Shown here: positions 46,026 to 58,525 of the stretch, in pieces
Layout of the letters: each line of letters begins with the position of its first letter
Position numbering within the stretch: position 1 is the stretch's first letter
Source of the DNA: Micromonospora sp. CB01531
GTDB lineage: Bacteria; Actinomycetota; Actinomycetes; Mycobacteriales; Micromonosporaceae
Assembly (NCBI RefSeq): GCF_001905095.1
Contig: NZ_LWLS01000061.1
Coordinates: forward strand, 248,001 to 312,000
Length of the DNA stretch: 64,000 nt
Direction: 5' to 3'
Made by a program: the position numbers and the translations under genes
Notes under the pieces: model-generated
Told to the model about the DNA's origin: nothing
Databases searched by the model: none
The model's input: the letters and a program-made list of their open reading frames with translations, nothing else

Positions 46026-47486
46026 TCACAGCCGCTTCGGTGCGGCCGGCCGTTCGGTGTCGTAGAGCCAGGCGGCGAAGAGCTTGCCGAGCTTCTTGTG
46101 CGAGATCCGCTCGGCCAGCGCCACAAAGTCCTGCGTGGTGGCGTTGCCGTTCTTCTTCTCCTCCGCCCAGGTCCGCAGGATGGAGAAGAAGGCGGCGTCG
46201 CCGACGGCCACCCGCAGCGCGTGCACGGTCATCCCGCCCCGCTCGTACACCGACTGGCTGAACAGGTTCGCCACCCCCGGCTTGCCCGGCGGGGTACGCC
46301 AGACCTGCCCCGAGGCGCCCGCGTACTTCTGGTCGAAGGTGCGCTGGACGGTGGACTGGCCGGTGTGCTCGGCCCAGAGCCATTCGGCGTACGTGGCCAG
46401 GCCCTCGTTGAGCCAGATGTCCTGCCACTTCTGCAGCGCCACGCTGTTGCCGAACCACTGGTGGGCCAGCTCGTGCGCGACCACCCCGGTGTTGTCGCCC
46501 TGCCGGAAAAAGCTGGCCGAGTAGACCGGGCGGCTCTGCGTCTCCAACGCGTACCGGATCCGGTCGTCGGCGACCACCACCCCGCCGTACGCGTCGAACG
46601 GGTACGGTCCGAAGACGCTCTCCAGGTAGTCGGCGACCTCGGTGGTCCGGGCGATCGACCGGTCCGGCGCGCCCTCGGCCACCTTCGTGGTGACCGCGCT
46701 GTACACCGGCCGTCCCCGGTGCTCCCCGGTGGTCACCCGGAACTTCCCGATCGCCACCGTGGCCAGGTAGCTCGCCATCGGCGACCCCTCCGACCAGCGC
46801 CAGGTGGTCCAGTCGCCCTGGGTGGTCCGTCCCTTCGGGACACCGTTACTGACCGCGGTGAGCCCCTTCGGCACGGTGATCTCGAAGTCGTAGGTGGCCT
46901 TGTCGGAGGGGTGGTCGTTGACCGGGAACCAGGTGCTCGCCGACTCCGGCTGGCCGAGCGCGATCGCCCCGTCGGCGGTGTGCAGCCAGCCGCCCTCGCC
47001 GAGCACGTCGTTGGGCAGGGCGGCCGGCTCGCCGTCGTACCTGATCTGGACGACGAAGCCGTTGCCGGAGGTCAGGCCGGTGGCCGGGGTGACCACCAGC
47101 TCGTCGTCGGTGCGGGTGGAGGCAGCCTGGGCCCCGTCCACGGTCACCGACCGCACGGTCAGCCCGGCCAGGTCCAGGTTGAACGCGGAGAGGTTCGCCG
47201 TCGCAGTGGCCCGCAGCTCGGTGGTGCCGGTGAGCTGATCCTTCGCCGGGTCGTAGCGCACCCGCACGAGGTAGTGGGTGACGTCGTAGCCGCCGTTGCC
47301 GTAGCTCGGGAAGTAGGCGTCGCCGGCCCCGGCCGCACCCGGCCCGAAGGTCCGCGCGGCCGTCGCGCTGGGCGGCCCGACGGTCGGCGCCGCGGCCGGA
47401 TCGGCCGAGCCGCAGCCGGCGAGCAGCAGCGTGCCGCAGGCCAGCAGCCCGAGGCGTCGTCGTCCGCTCCGCCGTGCCCGCGTCAT
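46026..47486 (-). CDS. M1-family zinc metallopeptidase, lipoprotein (first of tandem pair)
   Basis: The 486-residue secreted lipoprotein has lipobox LLAGC with Cys25, then a Ala/Pro tether. The M1 fold reads GYDVTHYLVRVRYDPAKDQL, GQPESASTWFPVNDHPSDKA, and the zinc site HELAHQWFG (His338, His342) with Glu361 in LNEGLATYAE. It lacks the long C-terminal helical domain of PepN, and its ~115-residue remainder resembles the short M1 group common in actinobacteria. It is a tandem paralogue of the gene at 47572. It probably trims peptides outside the cell; substrate unknown. Confidence 0.92.
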   Translation of the reverse strand: MTRARRSGRRRLGLLACGTLLLAGCGSADPAAAPTVGPPSATAARTFGPGAAGAGDAYFPSYGNGGYDVTHYLVRVRYDPAKDQLTGTTELRATATANLSAFNLDLAGLTVRSVTVDGAQAASTRTDDELVVTPATGLTSGNGFVVQIRYDGEPAALPNDVLGEGGWLHTADGAIALGQPESASTWFPVNDHPSDKATYDFEITVPKGLTAVSNGVPKGRTTQGDWTTWRWSEGSPMASYLATVAIGKFRVTTGEHRGRPVYSAVTTKVAEGAPDRSIARTTEVADYLESVFGPYPFDAYGGVVVADDRIRYALETQSRPVYSASFFRQGDNTGVVAHELAHQWFGNSVALQKWQDIWLNEGLATYAEWLWAEHTGQSTVQRTFDQKYAGASGQVWRTPPGKPGVANLFSQSVYERGGMTVHALRVAVGDAAFFSILRTWAEEKKNGNATTQDFVALAERISHKKLGKLFAAWLYDTERPAAPKRL

Positions 47487-47571
47487 CGCCCTCGGTCCCT
47501 CCTCGGCCCGTCTCGGCCCTGCCCGGGCCGCTCCGCCCGCGGCAGCCTACCGATCGATGATCACGCCCGCG

Positions 47572-48969
47572 TCACGGCAGGGCGGGCGCGCCGGCACCGA
47601 CCAGCCAGGCGTCGAAGAGCGGGCGCAGCGACCGGCCGGCGATCCGCTCCGCGTACCCGATGAAGTCGGCGGTGGTGGCGGTGCCGTTCCGCCGCTCGGC
47701 CAACCAGCCGCGCAGCATGCGGAAGAAGGTCTCGTCGCCGACCGCGCGGCGCAGCGCGTGCACGGCCAGCGCGCCGCGCTGGTAGACCGCGTCGCCGAAC
47801 ATCGCCGCCCGGCCCGGGTCCACAGTCGGTTTCGTCCAGTCGGTCACCGCGTACCGGTCGGCGAAGGCCTGCGCCACGGTGCGGACGCCGTCGTGCTCGT
47901 TCCAGAGCCACTCGGCGTACGTGGCGAAGCCCTCGTTGAGCCAGATGTCGCTCCACCGCGACAGCGAGACGCTGTCGCCGAACCACTGGTGGGCCAGCTC
48001 GTGCGCCACCACCTCGGTGTTCGGCCGGTCGCCCCGGAAGAAGCCCGGCCCGTAGACCGGCCGGGTCTGGGTCTCCAGCGCGTACCGGATGCGCTCGTCG
48101 GCGACCGCGATGCCGCCGTACGCGTCGAACGGGTACGGCCCGAACCGCTCGGCCAGGAAGTCGGCGACCTCGCCGGTCCGGGCCAGCGCCCGGGCGGCCG
48201 GCCCGTCCGCCGGCAACCCGGCGGCGACTGCGGTGACCAGCGGCTTCCCGGCGTGCGTACCGGTCGACACCCGGTAGTTCCCGATCACCAGGGTGGTCAG
48301 GTAGCTGGCCATCGGCGACCCCTCGGACCAGCGCCAGGTGGTCCAGCCGTCCTTGCTGGACTGTCCCTTGGGCACCCCGTTGCTCAGCGCGGCGAGCCCG
48401 TCCGGGACGGTCACCTCGAGGTCGTAGGTGGCCTTGTCGGAGGGGTGGTCGTTGACCGGGTACCAGGTGCTCGCCGACTCCGGCTGGCCGAGCGCGATCG
48501 CCCCGTCGCCGGTGGCATGGAAGCCGCCGTCGCCCAGCTCGCCGCTGGGCAGCGGCTGCGGCACCCCGCCGTACGCCACCTCGACGGTGAACCGCTTCCC
48601 GGCCGGCAGGCCGTGCGCCGGGGTGACCATCAGCTCGTTGCCGTCCCGCCGGTGGGTGGCCGGGGCGCCGTCGACGCGTACCCGGTCGACGGTGAGACCG
48701 GCGAGGTCGAACTGGAACCGGGACAGCCCGGCGGTCGCGGTGACGGTGACGGTGGCCTGGCCGGTGAGCCGGTCGCTGGCCGGGTCGTAGCGGACCCGCA
48801 GCGCGTAGTGGGCGACGTCGTAGCCGCCGTTGCCGGCCCCCGGCACGTACGGGTCGCCGAGGTCGGCCGCCCCGGGTCGGAACCGCGCGTTCGCGTCCTC
48901 GTCGGTGCACCCGCCCGCCAGCAGCGCGACCGCCAGCACCGCCGCCGACCACCGCCGACCCCGTGTCAT
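47572..48969 (-). CDS. M1-family zinc metallopeptidase, lipoprotein (second of tandem pair)
   Basis: The 465-residue paralogue has lipobox LAGGC (Cys21). GQPESASTWYPVNDHPSDKA and GWTTWRWSEGSPMASYL are nearly identical to the neighbour. The zinc site is HELAHQWFG (His323, His327) and Glu346 (LNEGFATYAE). The gene lies 85 bp upstream of the other copy on the same strand, so they may be one transcript. Sequence divergence outside the core suggests an old duplication with possible specialisation. Confidence 0.92.
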   Translation of the reverse strand: MTRGRRWSAAVLAVALLAGGCTDEDANARFRPGAADLGDPYVPGAGNGGYDVAHYALRVRYDPASDRLTGQATVTVTATAGLSRFQFDLAGLTVDRVRVDGAPATHRRDGNELMVTPAHGLPAGKRFTVEVAYGGVPQPLPSGELGDGGFHATGDGAIALGQPESASTWYPVNDHPSDKATYDLEVTVPDGLAALSNGVPKGQSSKDGWTTWRWSEGSPMASYLTTLVIGNYRVSTGTHAGKPLVTAVAAGLPADGPAARALARTGEVADFLAERFGPYPFDAYGGIAVADERIRYALETQTRPVYGPGFFRGDRPNTEVVAHELAHQWFGDSVSLSRWSDIWLNEGFATYAEWLWNEHDGVRTVAQAFADRYAVTDWTKPTVDPGRAAMFGDAVYQRGALAVHALRRAVGDETFFRMLRGWLAERRNGTATTADFIGYAERIAGRSLRPLFDAWLVGAGAPALP

Positions 48970-48986
48970 CCGCCGAGCCTAGACGC

Positions 48987-49028
48987 GCGACGGCGCGGGT
49001 GAGACGGAATCCACACCCGCGCCGTCGC
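48987..49028 (-). terminator. hairpin terminator after guaB3
   Basis: A 15-bp perfect stem (GCGACGGCGCGGGTG, 48987-49001, with 49014-49028) with a 12-nt loop begins 8 bp past the guaB3 stop. Confidence 0.8.
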
Positions 49029-49036
49029 CGGTCGAG

Positions 49037-50155
49037 TCAGCGGTCGAGGACCAGGCCGACCTTCTGGAACTCCTTGAGGTCGCGGTAGCCGCACTTGGCC
49101 ATCGCCCGGCGCAGGCCGCCGAAGAGGTTGAGCTGACCGTCCGGCTCGTCGGCCGGGCCGAAGAGCAGCTTCTCCATCCCGCCCAGCGGCTCGCCGGCCA
49201 CCTCGAACGCGCCGCGCGGCAGCGACGGGTGGCTGGCCGCCGAGTGCCACCAGGCACCGCCGGCCGGGGCCTCCGCGCAGCGGGAGAGCGGCTCGCCCAG
49301 CATCACCGCGTCCGCGCCGCAGCCGAGGGCCTTGGCGATGTCGCCGGAGGTCTGGATGTCGCCGTCGGCGATCAGGTGCACGTACCGGCCGCCGGTCTCG
49401 TCCAGGTAGTCCCGGCGGGCCGCGGCGGCGTCGGCGATGGCGGTGGCCATCGGCACCCGGATGCCGAGCACCGACTCCGTGGTCGACCAGTCGTCGCCGC
49501 CGATCCCGACGATCACGCCGGCCGCGCCGGTGCGCATCAGGTGCAGCGCGGTCTTGTAGTCGGTGCAGCCGCCGACGATGACCGGCAGGTCGAGGTCGGC
49601 GATGAACTCCTTGAGGTTCAGCGGCTCGTCGGTGGTGGAGACGTGCTCGGCGGAGACGATGGTGCCCTGGATGACCAGGATGTCCACGCCGGCGTCGAGG
49701 ATCACCGGGGCGAGCGCGAGGGTGTGCTGCGGGGACACCCGGACGGCCACCGTGCCGCCGCCGGCCCGCAGCTCGCGGACCCGCTCGGCGATCAGGTCCG
49801 GACGGATCGGCTCGGCGTACACCTCCTGGAGCCGCTTGGTCGCCCGGGCCTCCTCGTCCAGGCCGGCCAGCTCCTCCAGCACCTTGGTCGGGTTCTCGTA
49901 CCGGGTCCACAGGCCTTCGACGTTGAGCACGCCCAGGCCGCCGAGCTGGCCGAGCTGCACCGCGGAGGAGGGGCTCATGGTCGCGTCGGACGGGTGCCCG
50001 ACGCAGGGGATGCCGAACTGGTAAGCGTCGAGCTGCCAGGCCGTGGAGACGTCGTCGACGTCCCGGGTGCGGCGGCTCGGCACGATGGCGATCTCGTCCA
50101 GGTGGTAGCCGCGCTGCGCGGTCTTGCCCAGCCCGATCTCGACCACGTCACGCAT
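49037..50155 (-). CDS. guaB3: GuaB3-type IMP dehydrogenase/GMP reductase family protein
   Basis: The 372-residue TIM-barrel protein starts MRDVVEIGLGKTAQRGYHLD and lacks CBS domains. [20 protein letters not shown] and GADAVMLGEPLSR match the phosphate-binding region of IMPDH. At the position of the catalytic Cys loop it reads GGDDWSTTES, with Ser224 where IMPDH has Cys. The usual IMPDH chemistry through a Cys thioimidate is therefore unlikely. It lies 30 bp downstream of guaB in an operon, as in other actinobacteria. Family membership is certain. The reaction (GMP reductase-like, regulatory, or other) is unresolved. Confidence 0.88.
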   Translation of the reverse strand: MRDVVEIGLGKTAQRGYHLDEIAIVPSRRTRDVDDVSTAWQLDAYQFGIPCVGHPSDATMSPSSAVQLGQLGGLGVLNVEGLWTRYENPTKVLEELAGLDEEARATKRLQEVYAEPIRPDLIAERVRELRAGGGTVAVRVSPQHTLALAPVILDAGVDILVIQGTIVSAEHVSTTDEPLNLKEFIADLDLPVIVGGCTDYKTALHLMRTGAAGVIVGIGGDDWSTTESVLGIRVPMATAIADAAAARRDYLDETGGRYVHLIADGDIQTSGDIAKALGCGADAVMLGEPLSRCAEAPAGGAWWHSAASHPSLPRGAFEVAGEPLGGMEKLLFGPADEPDGQLNLFGGLRRAMAKCGYRDLKEFQKVGLVLDR

Positions 50156-50185
50156 GGGGGACTCCAGGTGGTTTGGGGGTGATGG

Positions 50186-52375
<2,190 letters not shown>

Positions 52376-53191
52376 TCAGGCGACCAGACCGGCGCGGAAG
52401 CCCGCGGCCACGGCGTGCGCCCGGTCCCGGGCGCCCAGCTTGCGGAACAGCCGGCGGGCGTGCGTCTTGACGGTGTCCTCCGAGACGAACAACTCCCGCC
52501 CGATCTCCGCGTTGCTCTTCCCCTCGGCCATGCCGAGCAGCACCTGAAGCTCCCGCTCGGTCAGCCCGATGGCGCTGCGGGCGTTGGGCGTGGCACGCTG
52601 CGGACCGCCCGCCGGCGCCGGCTCGGCATCGGCCGGATCGGGGGCGTCCTCGCCCCGCTGCACCGGCACCATCGTGGGCGCGCCGCCCGGCACCTCCGGC
52701 GGGCCCGCCGACCAGGCCGGCGCTGGCCCGGCGGGGGTACGCCCCGGCGCGACCGAGCGGGCCGTCCCGCCGACCGCCGCGGTGTCCCGGGCCGGGTCGG
52801 TCACCCGGTGCTTGGCCGCCCGTCCAGGAGCGGCGAGCAGCAGCAGGGCCTTCGCCACCGCGCTGGTCAGATCATGGTCGGCGCCCTGGATGAGCCCACG
52901 CGCTCCGGCGCTGATGGTGGCCGCCGCCGCCTCCGATTCCTCGGTTCCCAGCAGCAGCACCGCGGCCTGGGGCGCCCGGGCGAGCACCCGCCGGACGAAG
53001 CCCGCGCTGTCCGGCCGGGTGAGGGCGGTGTCGGCGAGCACCACGTCGACGGGACGTTCGGCGAGCCGCAACATCACCTCGGGATCGGAGACCGCCGTCC
53101 GGACGACGCCGGACAGCCCGAGCCGCGCCGCCGCGGAGGCCAGGTGCTGGGCCGCGATTGGTGTCCGAACGCATACGAGAACGCTACGCAC
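52376..53191 (-). CDS. bldM: BldM-like atypical response regulator (LuxR-type HTH)
   Basis: The 271-residue regulator's DNA-binding end, LTERELQVLLGMAEGKSNAE, EIGRELFVSEDTVKTHARRL and GARDRAHAVAAGFRAGLV, closely follows Streptomyces BldM, which activates sporulation genes. The receiver domain is degenerate: the acidic pair after strand 1 is replaced by Val8-Arg9 (VLVCVRTP), and the conserved Lys is replaced by Gln102. A possible acceptor Asp54 remains. A ~90-residue Pro/Ala/Gly linker makes it longer than Streptomyces BldM. Position opposite a whiD-type gene matches the bldM-whiD locus as I recall it. Phosphorylation-independent action is inferred. Confidence 0.72.
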   Translation of the reverse strand: MRSVLVCVRTPIAAQHLASAAARLGLSGVVRTAVSDPEVMLRLAERPVDVVLADTALTRPDSAGFVRRVLARAPQAAVLLLGTEESEAAAATISAGARGLIQGADHDLTSAVAKALLLLAAPGRAAKHRVTDPARDTAAVGGTARSVAPGRTPAGPAPAWSAGPPEVPGGAPTMVPVQRGEDAPDPADAEPAPAGGPQRATPNARSAIGLTERELQVLLGMAEGKSNAEIGRELFVSEDTVKTHARRLFRKLGARDRAHAVAAGFRAGLVA

Positions 53192-53445
53192 AGTCGTCTC
53201 CTCTCCGCCTCAGAGCAGACCACGACGGGGTCGGGTCAGGAGGAGGTTCCGGGCAATCATCAGAACTTTTCCGGCAGATGGGGCATATGCCACCAACCGC
53301 CCCAGGTTTTCGATCAAAGATGTGTGAGCGCGGGAAAGCCCGGGTACCGAGGGATCAGGCCGGAAACGGGTGTCCCGCGCGGACCGCCGACCGGTAGCTG
53401 GCCACGAAGGATTCTCCGCGGTGCCGCGCGGGAGGAGGGGTGCTG

Positions 53446-53829
53446 ATGTCGAACGTACGCAGACTGCCTGGACCCATTGTCGACCTGTGGGACTGGCAGC
53501 GGCTCGGTGCCTGCCGGGGGAGGGACAGCGCTCAGTTCTTCCACCCGGACGGCGAGCGCGGCTCCTCGCGGCTGCGCCGCGAGTCCGGCGCCAAGGCCGT
53601 CTGCCGGGCCTGCCCGGTACGGGCCGAGTGCGCCGCCCACGCCCTGTCGGTCCGCGAGCCGTACGGCGTGTGGGGTGGGTTCAGCGAGGCGGAGCGGCTC
53701 CGGCTGCTCGCCCTCGGCTGGGAGGACCTCGCCGACCGCCGACACACCCGGGTCGACGTGGCCCGGCTGGAGGCCCGGCTCGGCCAGCCGCACAAGTCCA
53801 CCGTGCCGGAACAGCGCAAGGTCGCCTGA
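53446..53829 (+). CDS. whiD: WhiD/WhiB3-type iron-sulfur transcription regulator
   Basis: The 127-residue WhiB-family protein binds a [4Fe-4S] cluster via Cys23, Cys53, Cys56 and Cys62 (ACRGRDSAQFF and VCRACPVRAECAAHAL). The GVWGG turn at 74-78 and the basic C-terminal tail complete the family pattern; the turn contacts the principal sigma factor. Context (guaB, DUF5319, BldM-like, then groEL1) matches both Streptomyces whiD and mycobacterial whiB3. GGAGGAGG at 53431-53438 is 7 nt before ATG 53446; the GTG at 53440 is too close. A role in sporulation or redox sensing is inferred. Divergent promoter region (254 bp) shared with the BldM-like gene. Confidence 0.88.
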   Translation: MSNVRRLPGPIVDLWDWQRLGACRGRDSAQFFHPDGERGSSRLRRESGAKAVCRACPVRAECAAHALSVREPYGVWGGFSEAERLRLLALGWEDLADRRHTRVDVARLEARLGQPHKSTVPEQRKVA

Positions 53830-53850
53830 CCGGCCGACACCGACCATCCC

Positions 53851-53882
53851 GACGCCGCGTCCCGAACTCCGGGCGCGGCGTC
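53851..53882 (+). terminator. hairpin terminator after whiD
   Basis: GACGCCGCG (53851-53859) pairs with 53874-53882, with an inner CCCG/CGGG helix after a bulged T. It starts 21 bp past the whiD stop. Confidence 0.75.
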
Positions 53883-54033
53883 GCGTCGTGCCCGGCCGCT
53901 ACCCCCGAGCCGAGCCTGCCGGGTCCGCTCCGCCTGAGCGCCGGTGGCAGCCGCACTCGGCCGTGCCTGACCGGCAGCGGCCCGCCGCCCGCGCCCCAGT
54001 CGCCGTAGCGCGACGCAGGTCGTCCTTCAGCTA

Positions 54034-54174
54034 CTACGAACTTGATGACGTGGATGATTCAGCTCCGCTTGACGAGGTGGACGAGACTGGTCAGCCCGGC
54101 GAGCGGGTCCCGACCGGAAGGGTCGGCGACCGCCGGCCTCGGCCGGTGAATCGTCTACGTCATCAACTTCGTAG
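54034..54174. repeat. 141-bp structured element bounded by 27-nt inverted arms
   Basis: The left arm (54034-54060, starting CTACGAACTTGATGACGT) and the right arm (54148-54174, ending ACGTCATCAACTTCGTAG) are complementary at 24 of 27 positions. As RNA (top strand) two of the three differences are G-U pairs and one is a C-C mismatch. The interior folds into smaller hairpins (CCGACC with GGTCGG; CCGGCC with GGCCGG). The arms are AT-richer than the flanks. It may be a non-coding RNA, a long-range mRNA structure or a miniature mobile element. No ORF is inside. Confidence 0.7.
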
Positions 54175-54307
54175 TCTCCCGACCATCACCTGCACCCGGC
54201 CAGCCGGGCCGGCCCGGATCTCATGATCGTCTGGGAGGCGAGGTGGTGCGGGCAAAGGAGCGTCCAGGTGTCACCGCCCAACTGGTCCGCGCCGCGGACC
54301 GGCCGGC

Positions 54308-55930
54308 TCAACCGACGGCGACCCGTACCGTGTGCCAGCCGGTGGCCCCGTCCGGCGCGACCGGCCGCCGCTCCCCCGGCTGGGTCTCGCCGTCGGCGTC
54401 GGTGGCGCGTACCTGGAGGGTGTGCTCGCCCGGGGTGGCGGCCCAGCGCCACGACCACTGCACCCAGGTGTCCACCGAGACCGCCGGGGCGAGCGTCGCC
54501 TGCTGCCAGGGGCCGCCGTCGACGCGTACCTCGACGGTTCGGATGCCCCGGTGCTGGGCCCAGGCCACCCCGGCGACCGTGACCGGGCCGGCGGTGAGCC
54601 GGTTGCGCGGGCGCGGCGTGTCGATCCGCGACTGGGTGCGGACCGGCGCCTGCGCCGACCACCCGCGCGGCACCCAGTACGCGTCGAAGTCGGCGAAGCG
54701 GGTCAGCTCCAACTCGGTCACCCACTTGCACGCCGAGACGTACCCGTAGAGCCCGGGCACCACCATGCGCACCGGGAAGCCGTGCTCGACCGGCAGCGGC
54801 TCGCCGTTCATGCCGACCGCGAGCAGCGCGTCGCGGCCGTCCCGCAGCACCGCCGTCGGGGTGCCGCAGGTCCAGCCGTCGACCGAGCGCCCGACCACCT
54901 GGTCCGCGCCCTCCTCCGGCTCGGCCTCGTCCAGCAACTCCTTGATCGGTACGCCGAGCCACCGGGCATTGCCGATCAGGTCCCCACCTACCTCGTTCGA
55001 GACGCAGGCCAGCGTCACGTAGCGCTCGACCATCGGCCGGGCGAGCAGGTCGGCGAAGCTCAACTCGATCGGCTTGCGTACCCGGCCATGGATGCGCAGC
55101 CGCCAGGTCGCCGGGTCCACCTGCGGCACCACCAGGGCGGTGTCGATCCGGTAGAACTCCCGGTTCGGGGTCACGTACGGGGCGAGCCGGCTCACCGACA
55201 GGTCCGCGCCGGCCGGCACCGGCGGGGCGGGGGCCACCGGGGTGGGCAGGGCCACCGCCTGCCGGGCCGCCGAGACGCCCCGCCGGCCGGCCAGCCAGTG
55301 CCCGCCGAGCCCGGCCACCGCCGCCGTCCCGGCCAGCAGGCCGACGCCGCGCAGGAACCGCCGCCGCGGCCCCGGATCGCCGCGCTCCAGCGGCTCCCAC
55401 CCCGCGACGGGCTCCTCCCGCGCGAGCGCGGCGACGGCCGGGGGTGGGGTGGGCCCGGGTGAGGTGGCCCGGTGTGGTGTGGCCGGGGCTGCCGGCTCCG
55501 GATCCACCCGCAGCGGGCCGGCGACGAAGGCCCAGAGCGTCAGCGCCCCCAGCCCGCCGCCGACCAGCGAGGGCAGCGCGTCGGCGGCGTCCGCGCCGGC
55601 CCGGGTCAGCGCGGCGGCCACCCCGAGGGCGGCGAACCCGGCGATGCCGGCCGAGCCGGCCCAGAGTCGCCGGGCCGCGAGCACGCCGAGCAGCGCGGCG
55701 AACGCGGCCAGCAGCAGCGCCGTCCCGACCAGCAGGGCGATCTTGTCGTACCGGCCGAAGAGCGCGATGGCGAACTGCTTCAGCGGCTCGGGCACCAGGT
55801 CGACCACCAGGCCGCCGACCGCGATCAGCGGCGCCGAGCGGGGCCCGGTGAGGACGGCCACCGGCTCGGCCGAGCCGATCGCCACGGCCGCGGCGGTGAC
55901 CCCGGCCAGCGCCGCCCGGCGGCGGGACAT
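54308..55930 (-). CDS. membrane-anchored molybdopterin-dependent (sulfite-oxidase-type) oxidoreductase
   Basis: The 540-residue protein has about four N-terminal helices (for example ALLVGTALLLAAFAALLGVL), a Pro-rich cytoplasmic loop with RRRFLRGVGLLAGTAAVAGL (a further anchor), and then the extracytoplasmic Moco domain. ERYVTLACVSNEVGGDLIGN carries the Mo-coordinating Cys309. VEHGFPVRMVVPGLYGYVSA and CKWVTELEL follow, as does a C-terminal Ig-like dimerisation domain. This is the SUOX-fold group of actinobacteria. The physiological substrate is unknown. The ATG at 55930 (MSRRR) is preferred; GTG 55939 is possible. Its position between whiD and groEL1 is unusual relative to the mycobacterial order. 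Confidence 0.85.
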   Translation of the reverse strand: MSRRRAALAGVTAAAVAIGSAEPVAVLTGPRSAPLIAVGGLVVDLVPEPLKQFAIALFGRYDKIALLVGTALLLAAFAALLGVLAARRLWAGSAGIAGFAALGVAAALTRAGADAADALPSLVGGGLGALTLWAFVAGPLRVDPEPAAPATPHRATSPGPTPPPAVAALAREEPVAGWEPLERGDPGPRRRFLRGVGLLAGTAAVAGLGGHWLAGRRGVSAARQAVALPTPVAPAPPVPAGADLSVSRLAPYVTPNREFYRIDTALVVPQVDPATWRLRIHGRVRKPIELSFADLLARPMVERYVTLACVSNEVGGDLIGNARWLGVPIKELLDEAEPEEGADQVVGRSVDGWTCGTPTAVLRDGRDALLAVGMNGEPLPVEHGFPVRMVVPGLYGYVSACKWVTELELTRFADFDAYWVPRGWSAQAPVRTQSRIDTPRPRNRLTAGPVTVAGVAWAQHRGIRTVEVRVDGGPWQQATLAPAVSVDTWVQWSWRWAATPGEHTLQVRATDADGETQPGERRPVAPDGATGWHTVRVAVG

Positions 55931-56057
55931 GCTGCTCACGCCGACCAGTGTGGGCGTGCCCAGCGGCCGACCGCCAGCCACGTCAGCGTTCCGTAAGCAG
56001 ATACGGATCAGGGCACACCGCGTGGGCGGTGTGCCCTGACTCAGGCCGTACGGGGAA

Positions 56058-58083
<2,026 letters not shown>

Positions 58084-58224
58084 GGGCATACCCTCCTGGG
58101 GTACTGGTTTCGTTGCCGGTCGGCATGCCGACCGGCGTCAATCTGCCACATGCCACCGGGCGGGGCCGTCGTCGCGGGTGCCGGTCCGCCTGGCGTTCAA
58201 CCCCCGGACACCAGGGCCCGGGCG

Positions 58225-58251
58225 TTGGCACCCTCAGGGTGAGAGTGCTAA
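58225..58251. promoter_or_regulatory. CIRCE element 1 (HrcA operator) of groES-groEL1
   Basis: TTGGCACCC-N9-GAGTGCTAA matches the CIRCE consensus TTAGCACTC-N9-GAGTGCTAA at 16 of 18 arm positions. It lies just downstream of the predicted start site on the minus strand. Confidence 0.9.
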
Positions 58252-58255
58252 TCGC

Positions 58256-58284
58256 AGGTTATTCCTCGGCTAGCACTCCGTCAA
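58256..58284 (-). promoter_or_regulatory. predicted groES-groEL1 promoter
   Basis: On the minus strand TTGACG (58279-58284) and TAACCT (58256-58261) are 17 nt apart and lie between and within the two CIRCE sites, so HrcA binding would block polymerase. Confidence 0.7.
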
Positions 58285-58296
58285 GGAGAGTGCCAA
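58270..58296. promoter_or_regulatory. CIRCE element 2 (HrcA operator) of groES-groEL1
   Basis: CTAGCACTC-N9-GAGTGCCAA matches 16 of 18 arm positions of CIRCE. It overlaps the -35 hexamer and is separated from element 1 by 18 bp. Confidence 0.9.
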
Positions 58297-58395
58297 CGCA
58301 ACGGCCCCCGTGTCGCCCACACCTTCGCCCCCGGCGAGCCGGCGACCCTTCGTCGCCGCCACCGCCACCCTCCGGGTAACCCGGCACGGAGCCCT

Positions 58396-58494
58396 CGCCA
58401 GGTCGGCAACGTGGCGGGGTCCCGGCCCACCAGACCCGCCACGTCGGCGACGTCGAGGGATCCCGCCCCGCCGGGCCCCGCCAGGTCGGCGACC
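58396..58494. repeat. degenerate ~42-bp direct repeat, 2.4 copies
   Basis: CGCCAGGTCGGCAAC at 58396, CGCCACGTCGGCGAC at 58437 and CGCCAGGTCGGCGAC at 58479 are 41 and 42 bp apart. The first two copies also share a GGG(A/G)TCCCG segment. It lies in the 436-bp divergent region between groES and the methyltransferase; the rest holds the CIRCE/promoter set. Confidence 0.5.
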
Positions 58495-58525
58495 AGGCGC
58501 CGGCCAGGGCCGGGAGAATGGCCGG

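Larger units (their letters stand above)
53830..54307. other. 478-bp gene-free region between whiD and the molybdopterin enzyme
   Basis: A convergent gap, unusually long for this dense region. It holds a terminator (53851-53882) and a structured inverted-repeat element (54034-54174). No protein-coding signal is convincing. Confidence 0.6.
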
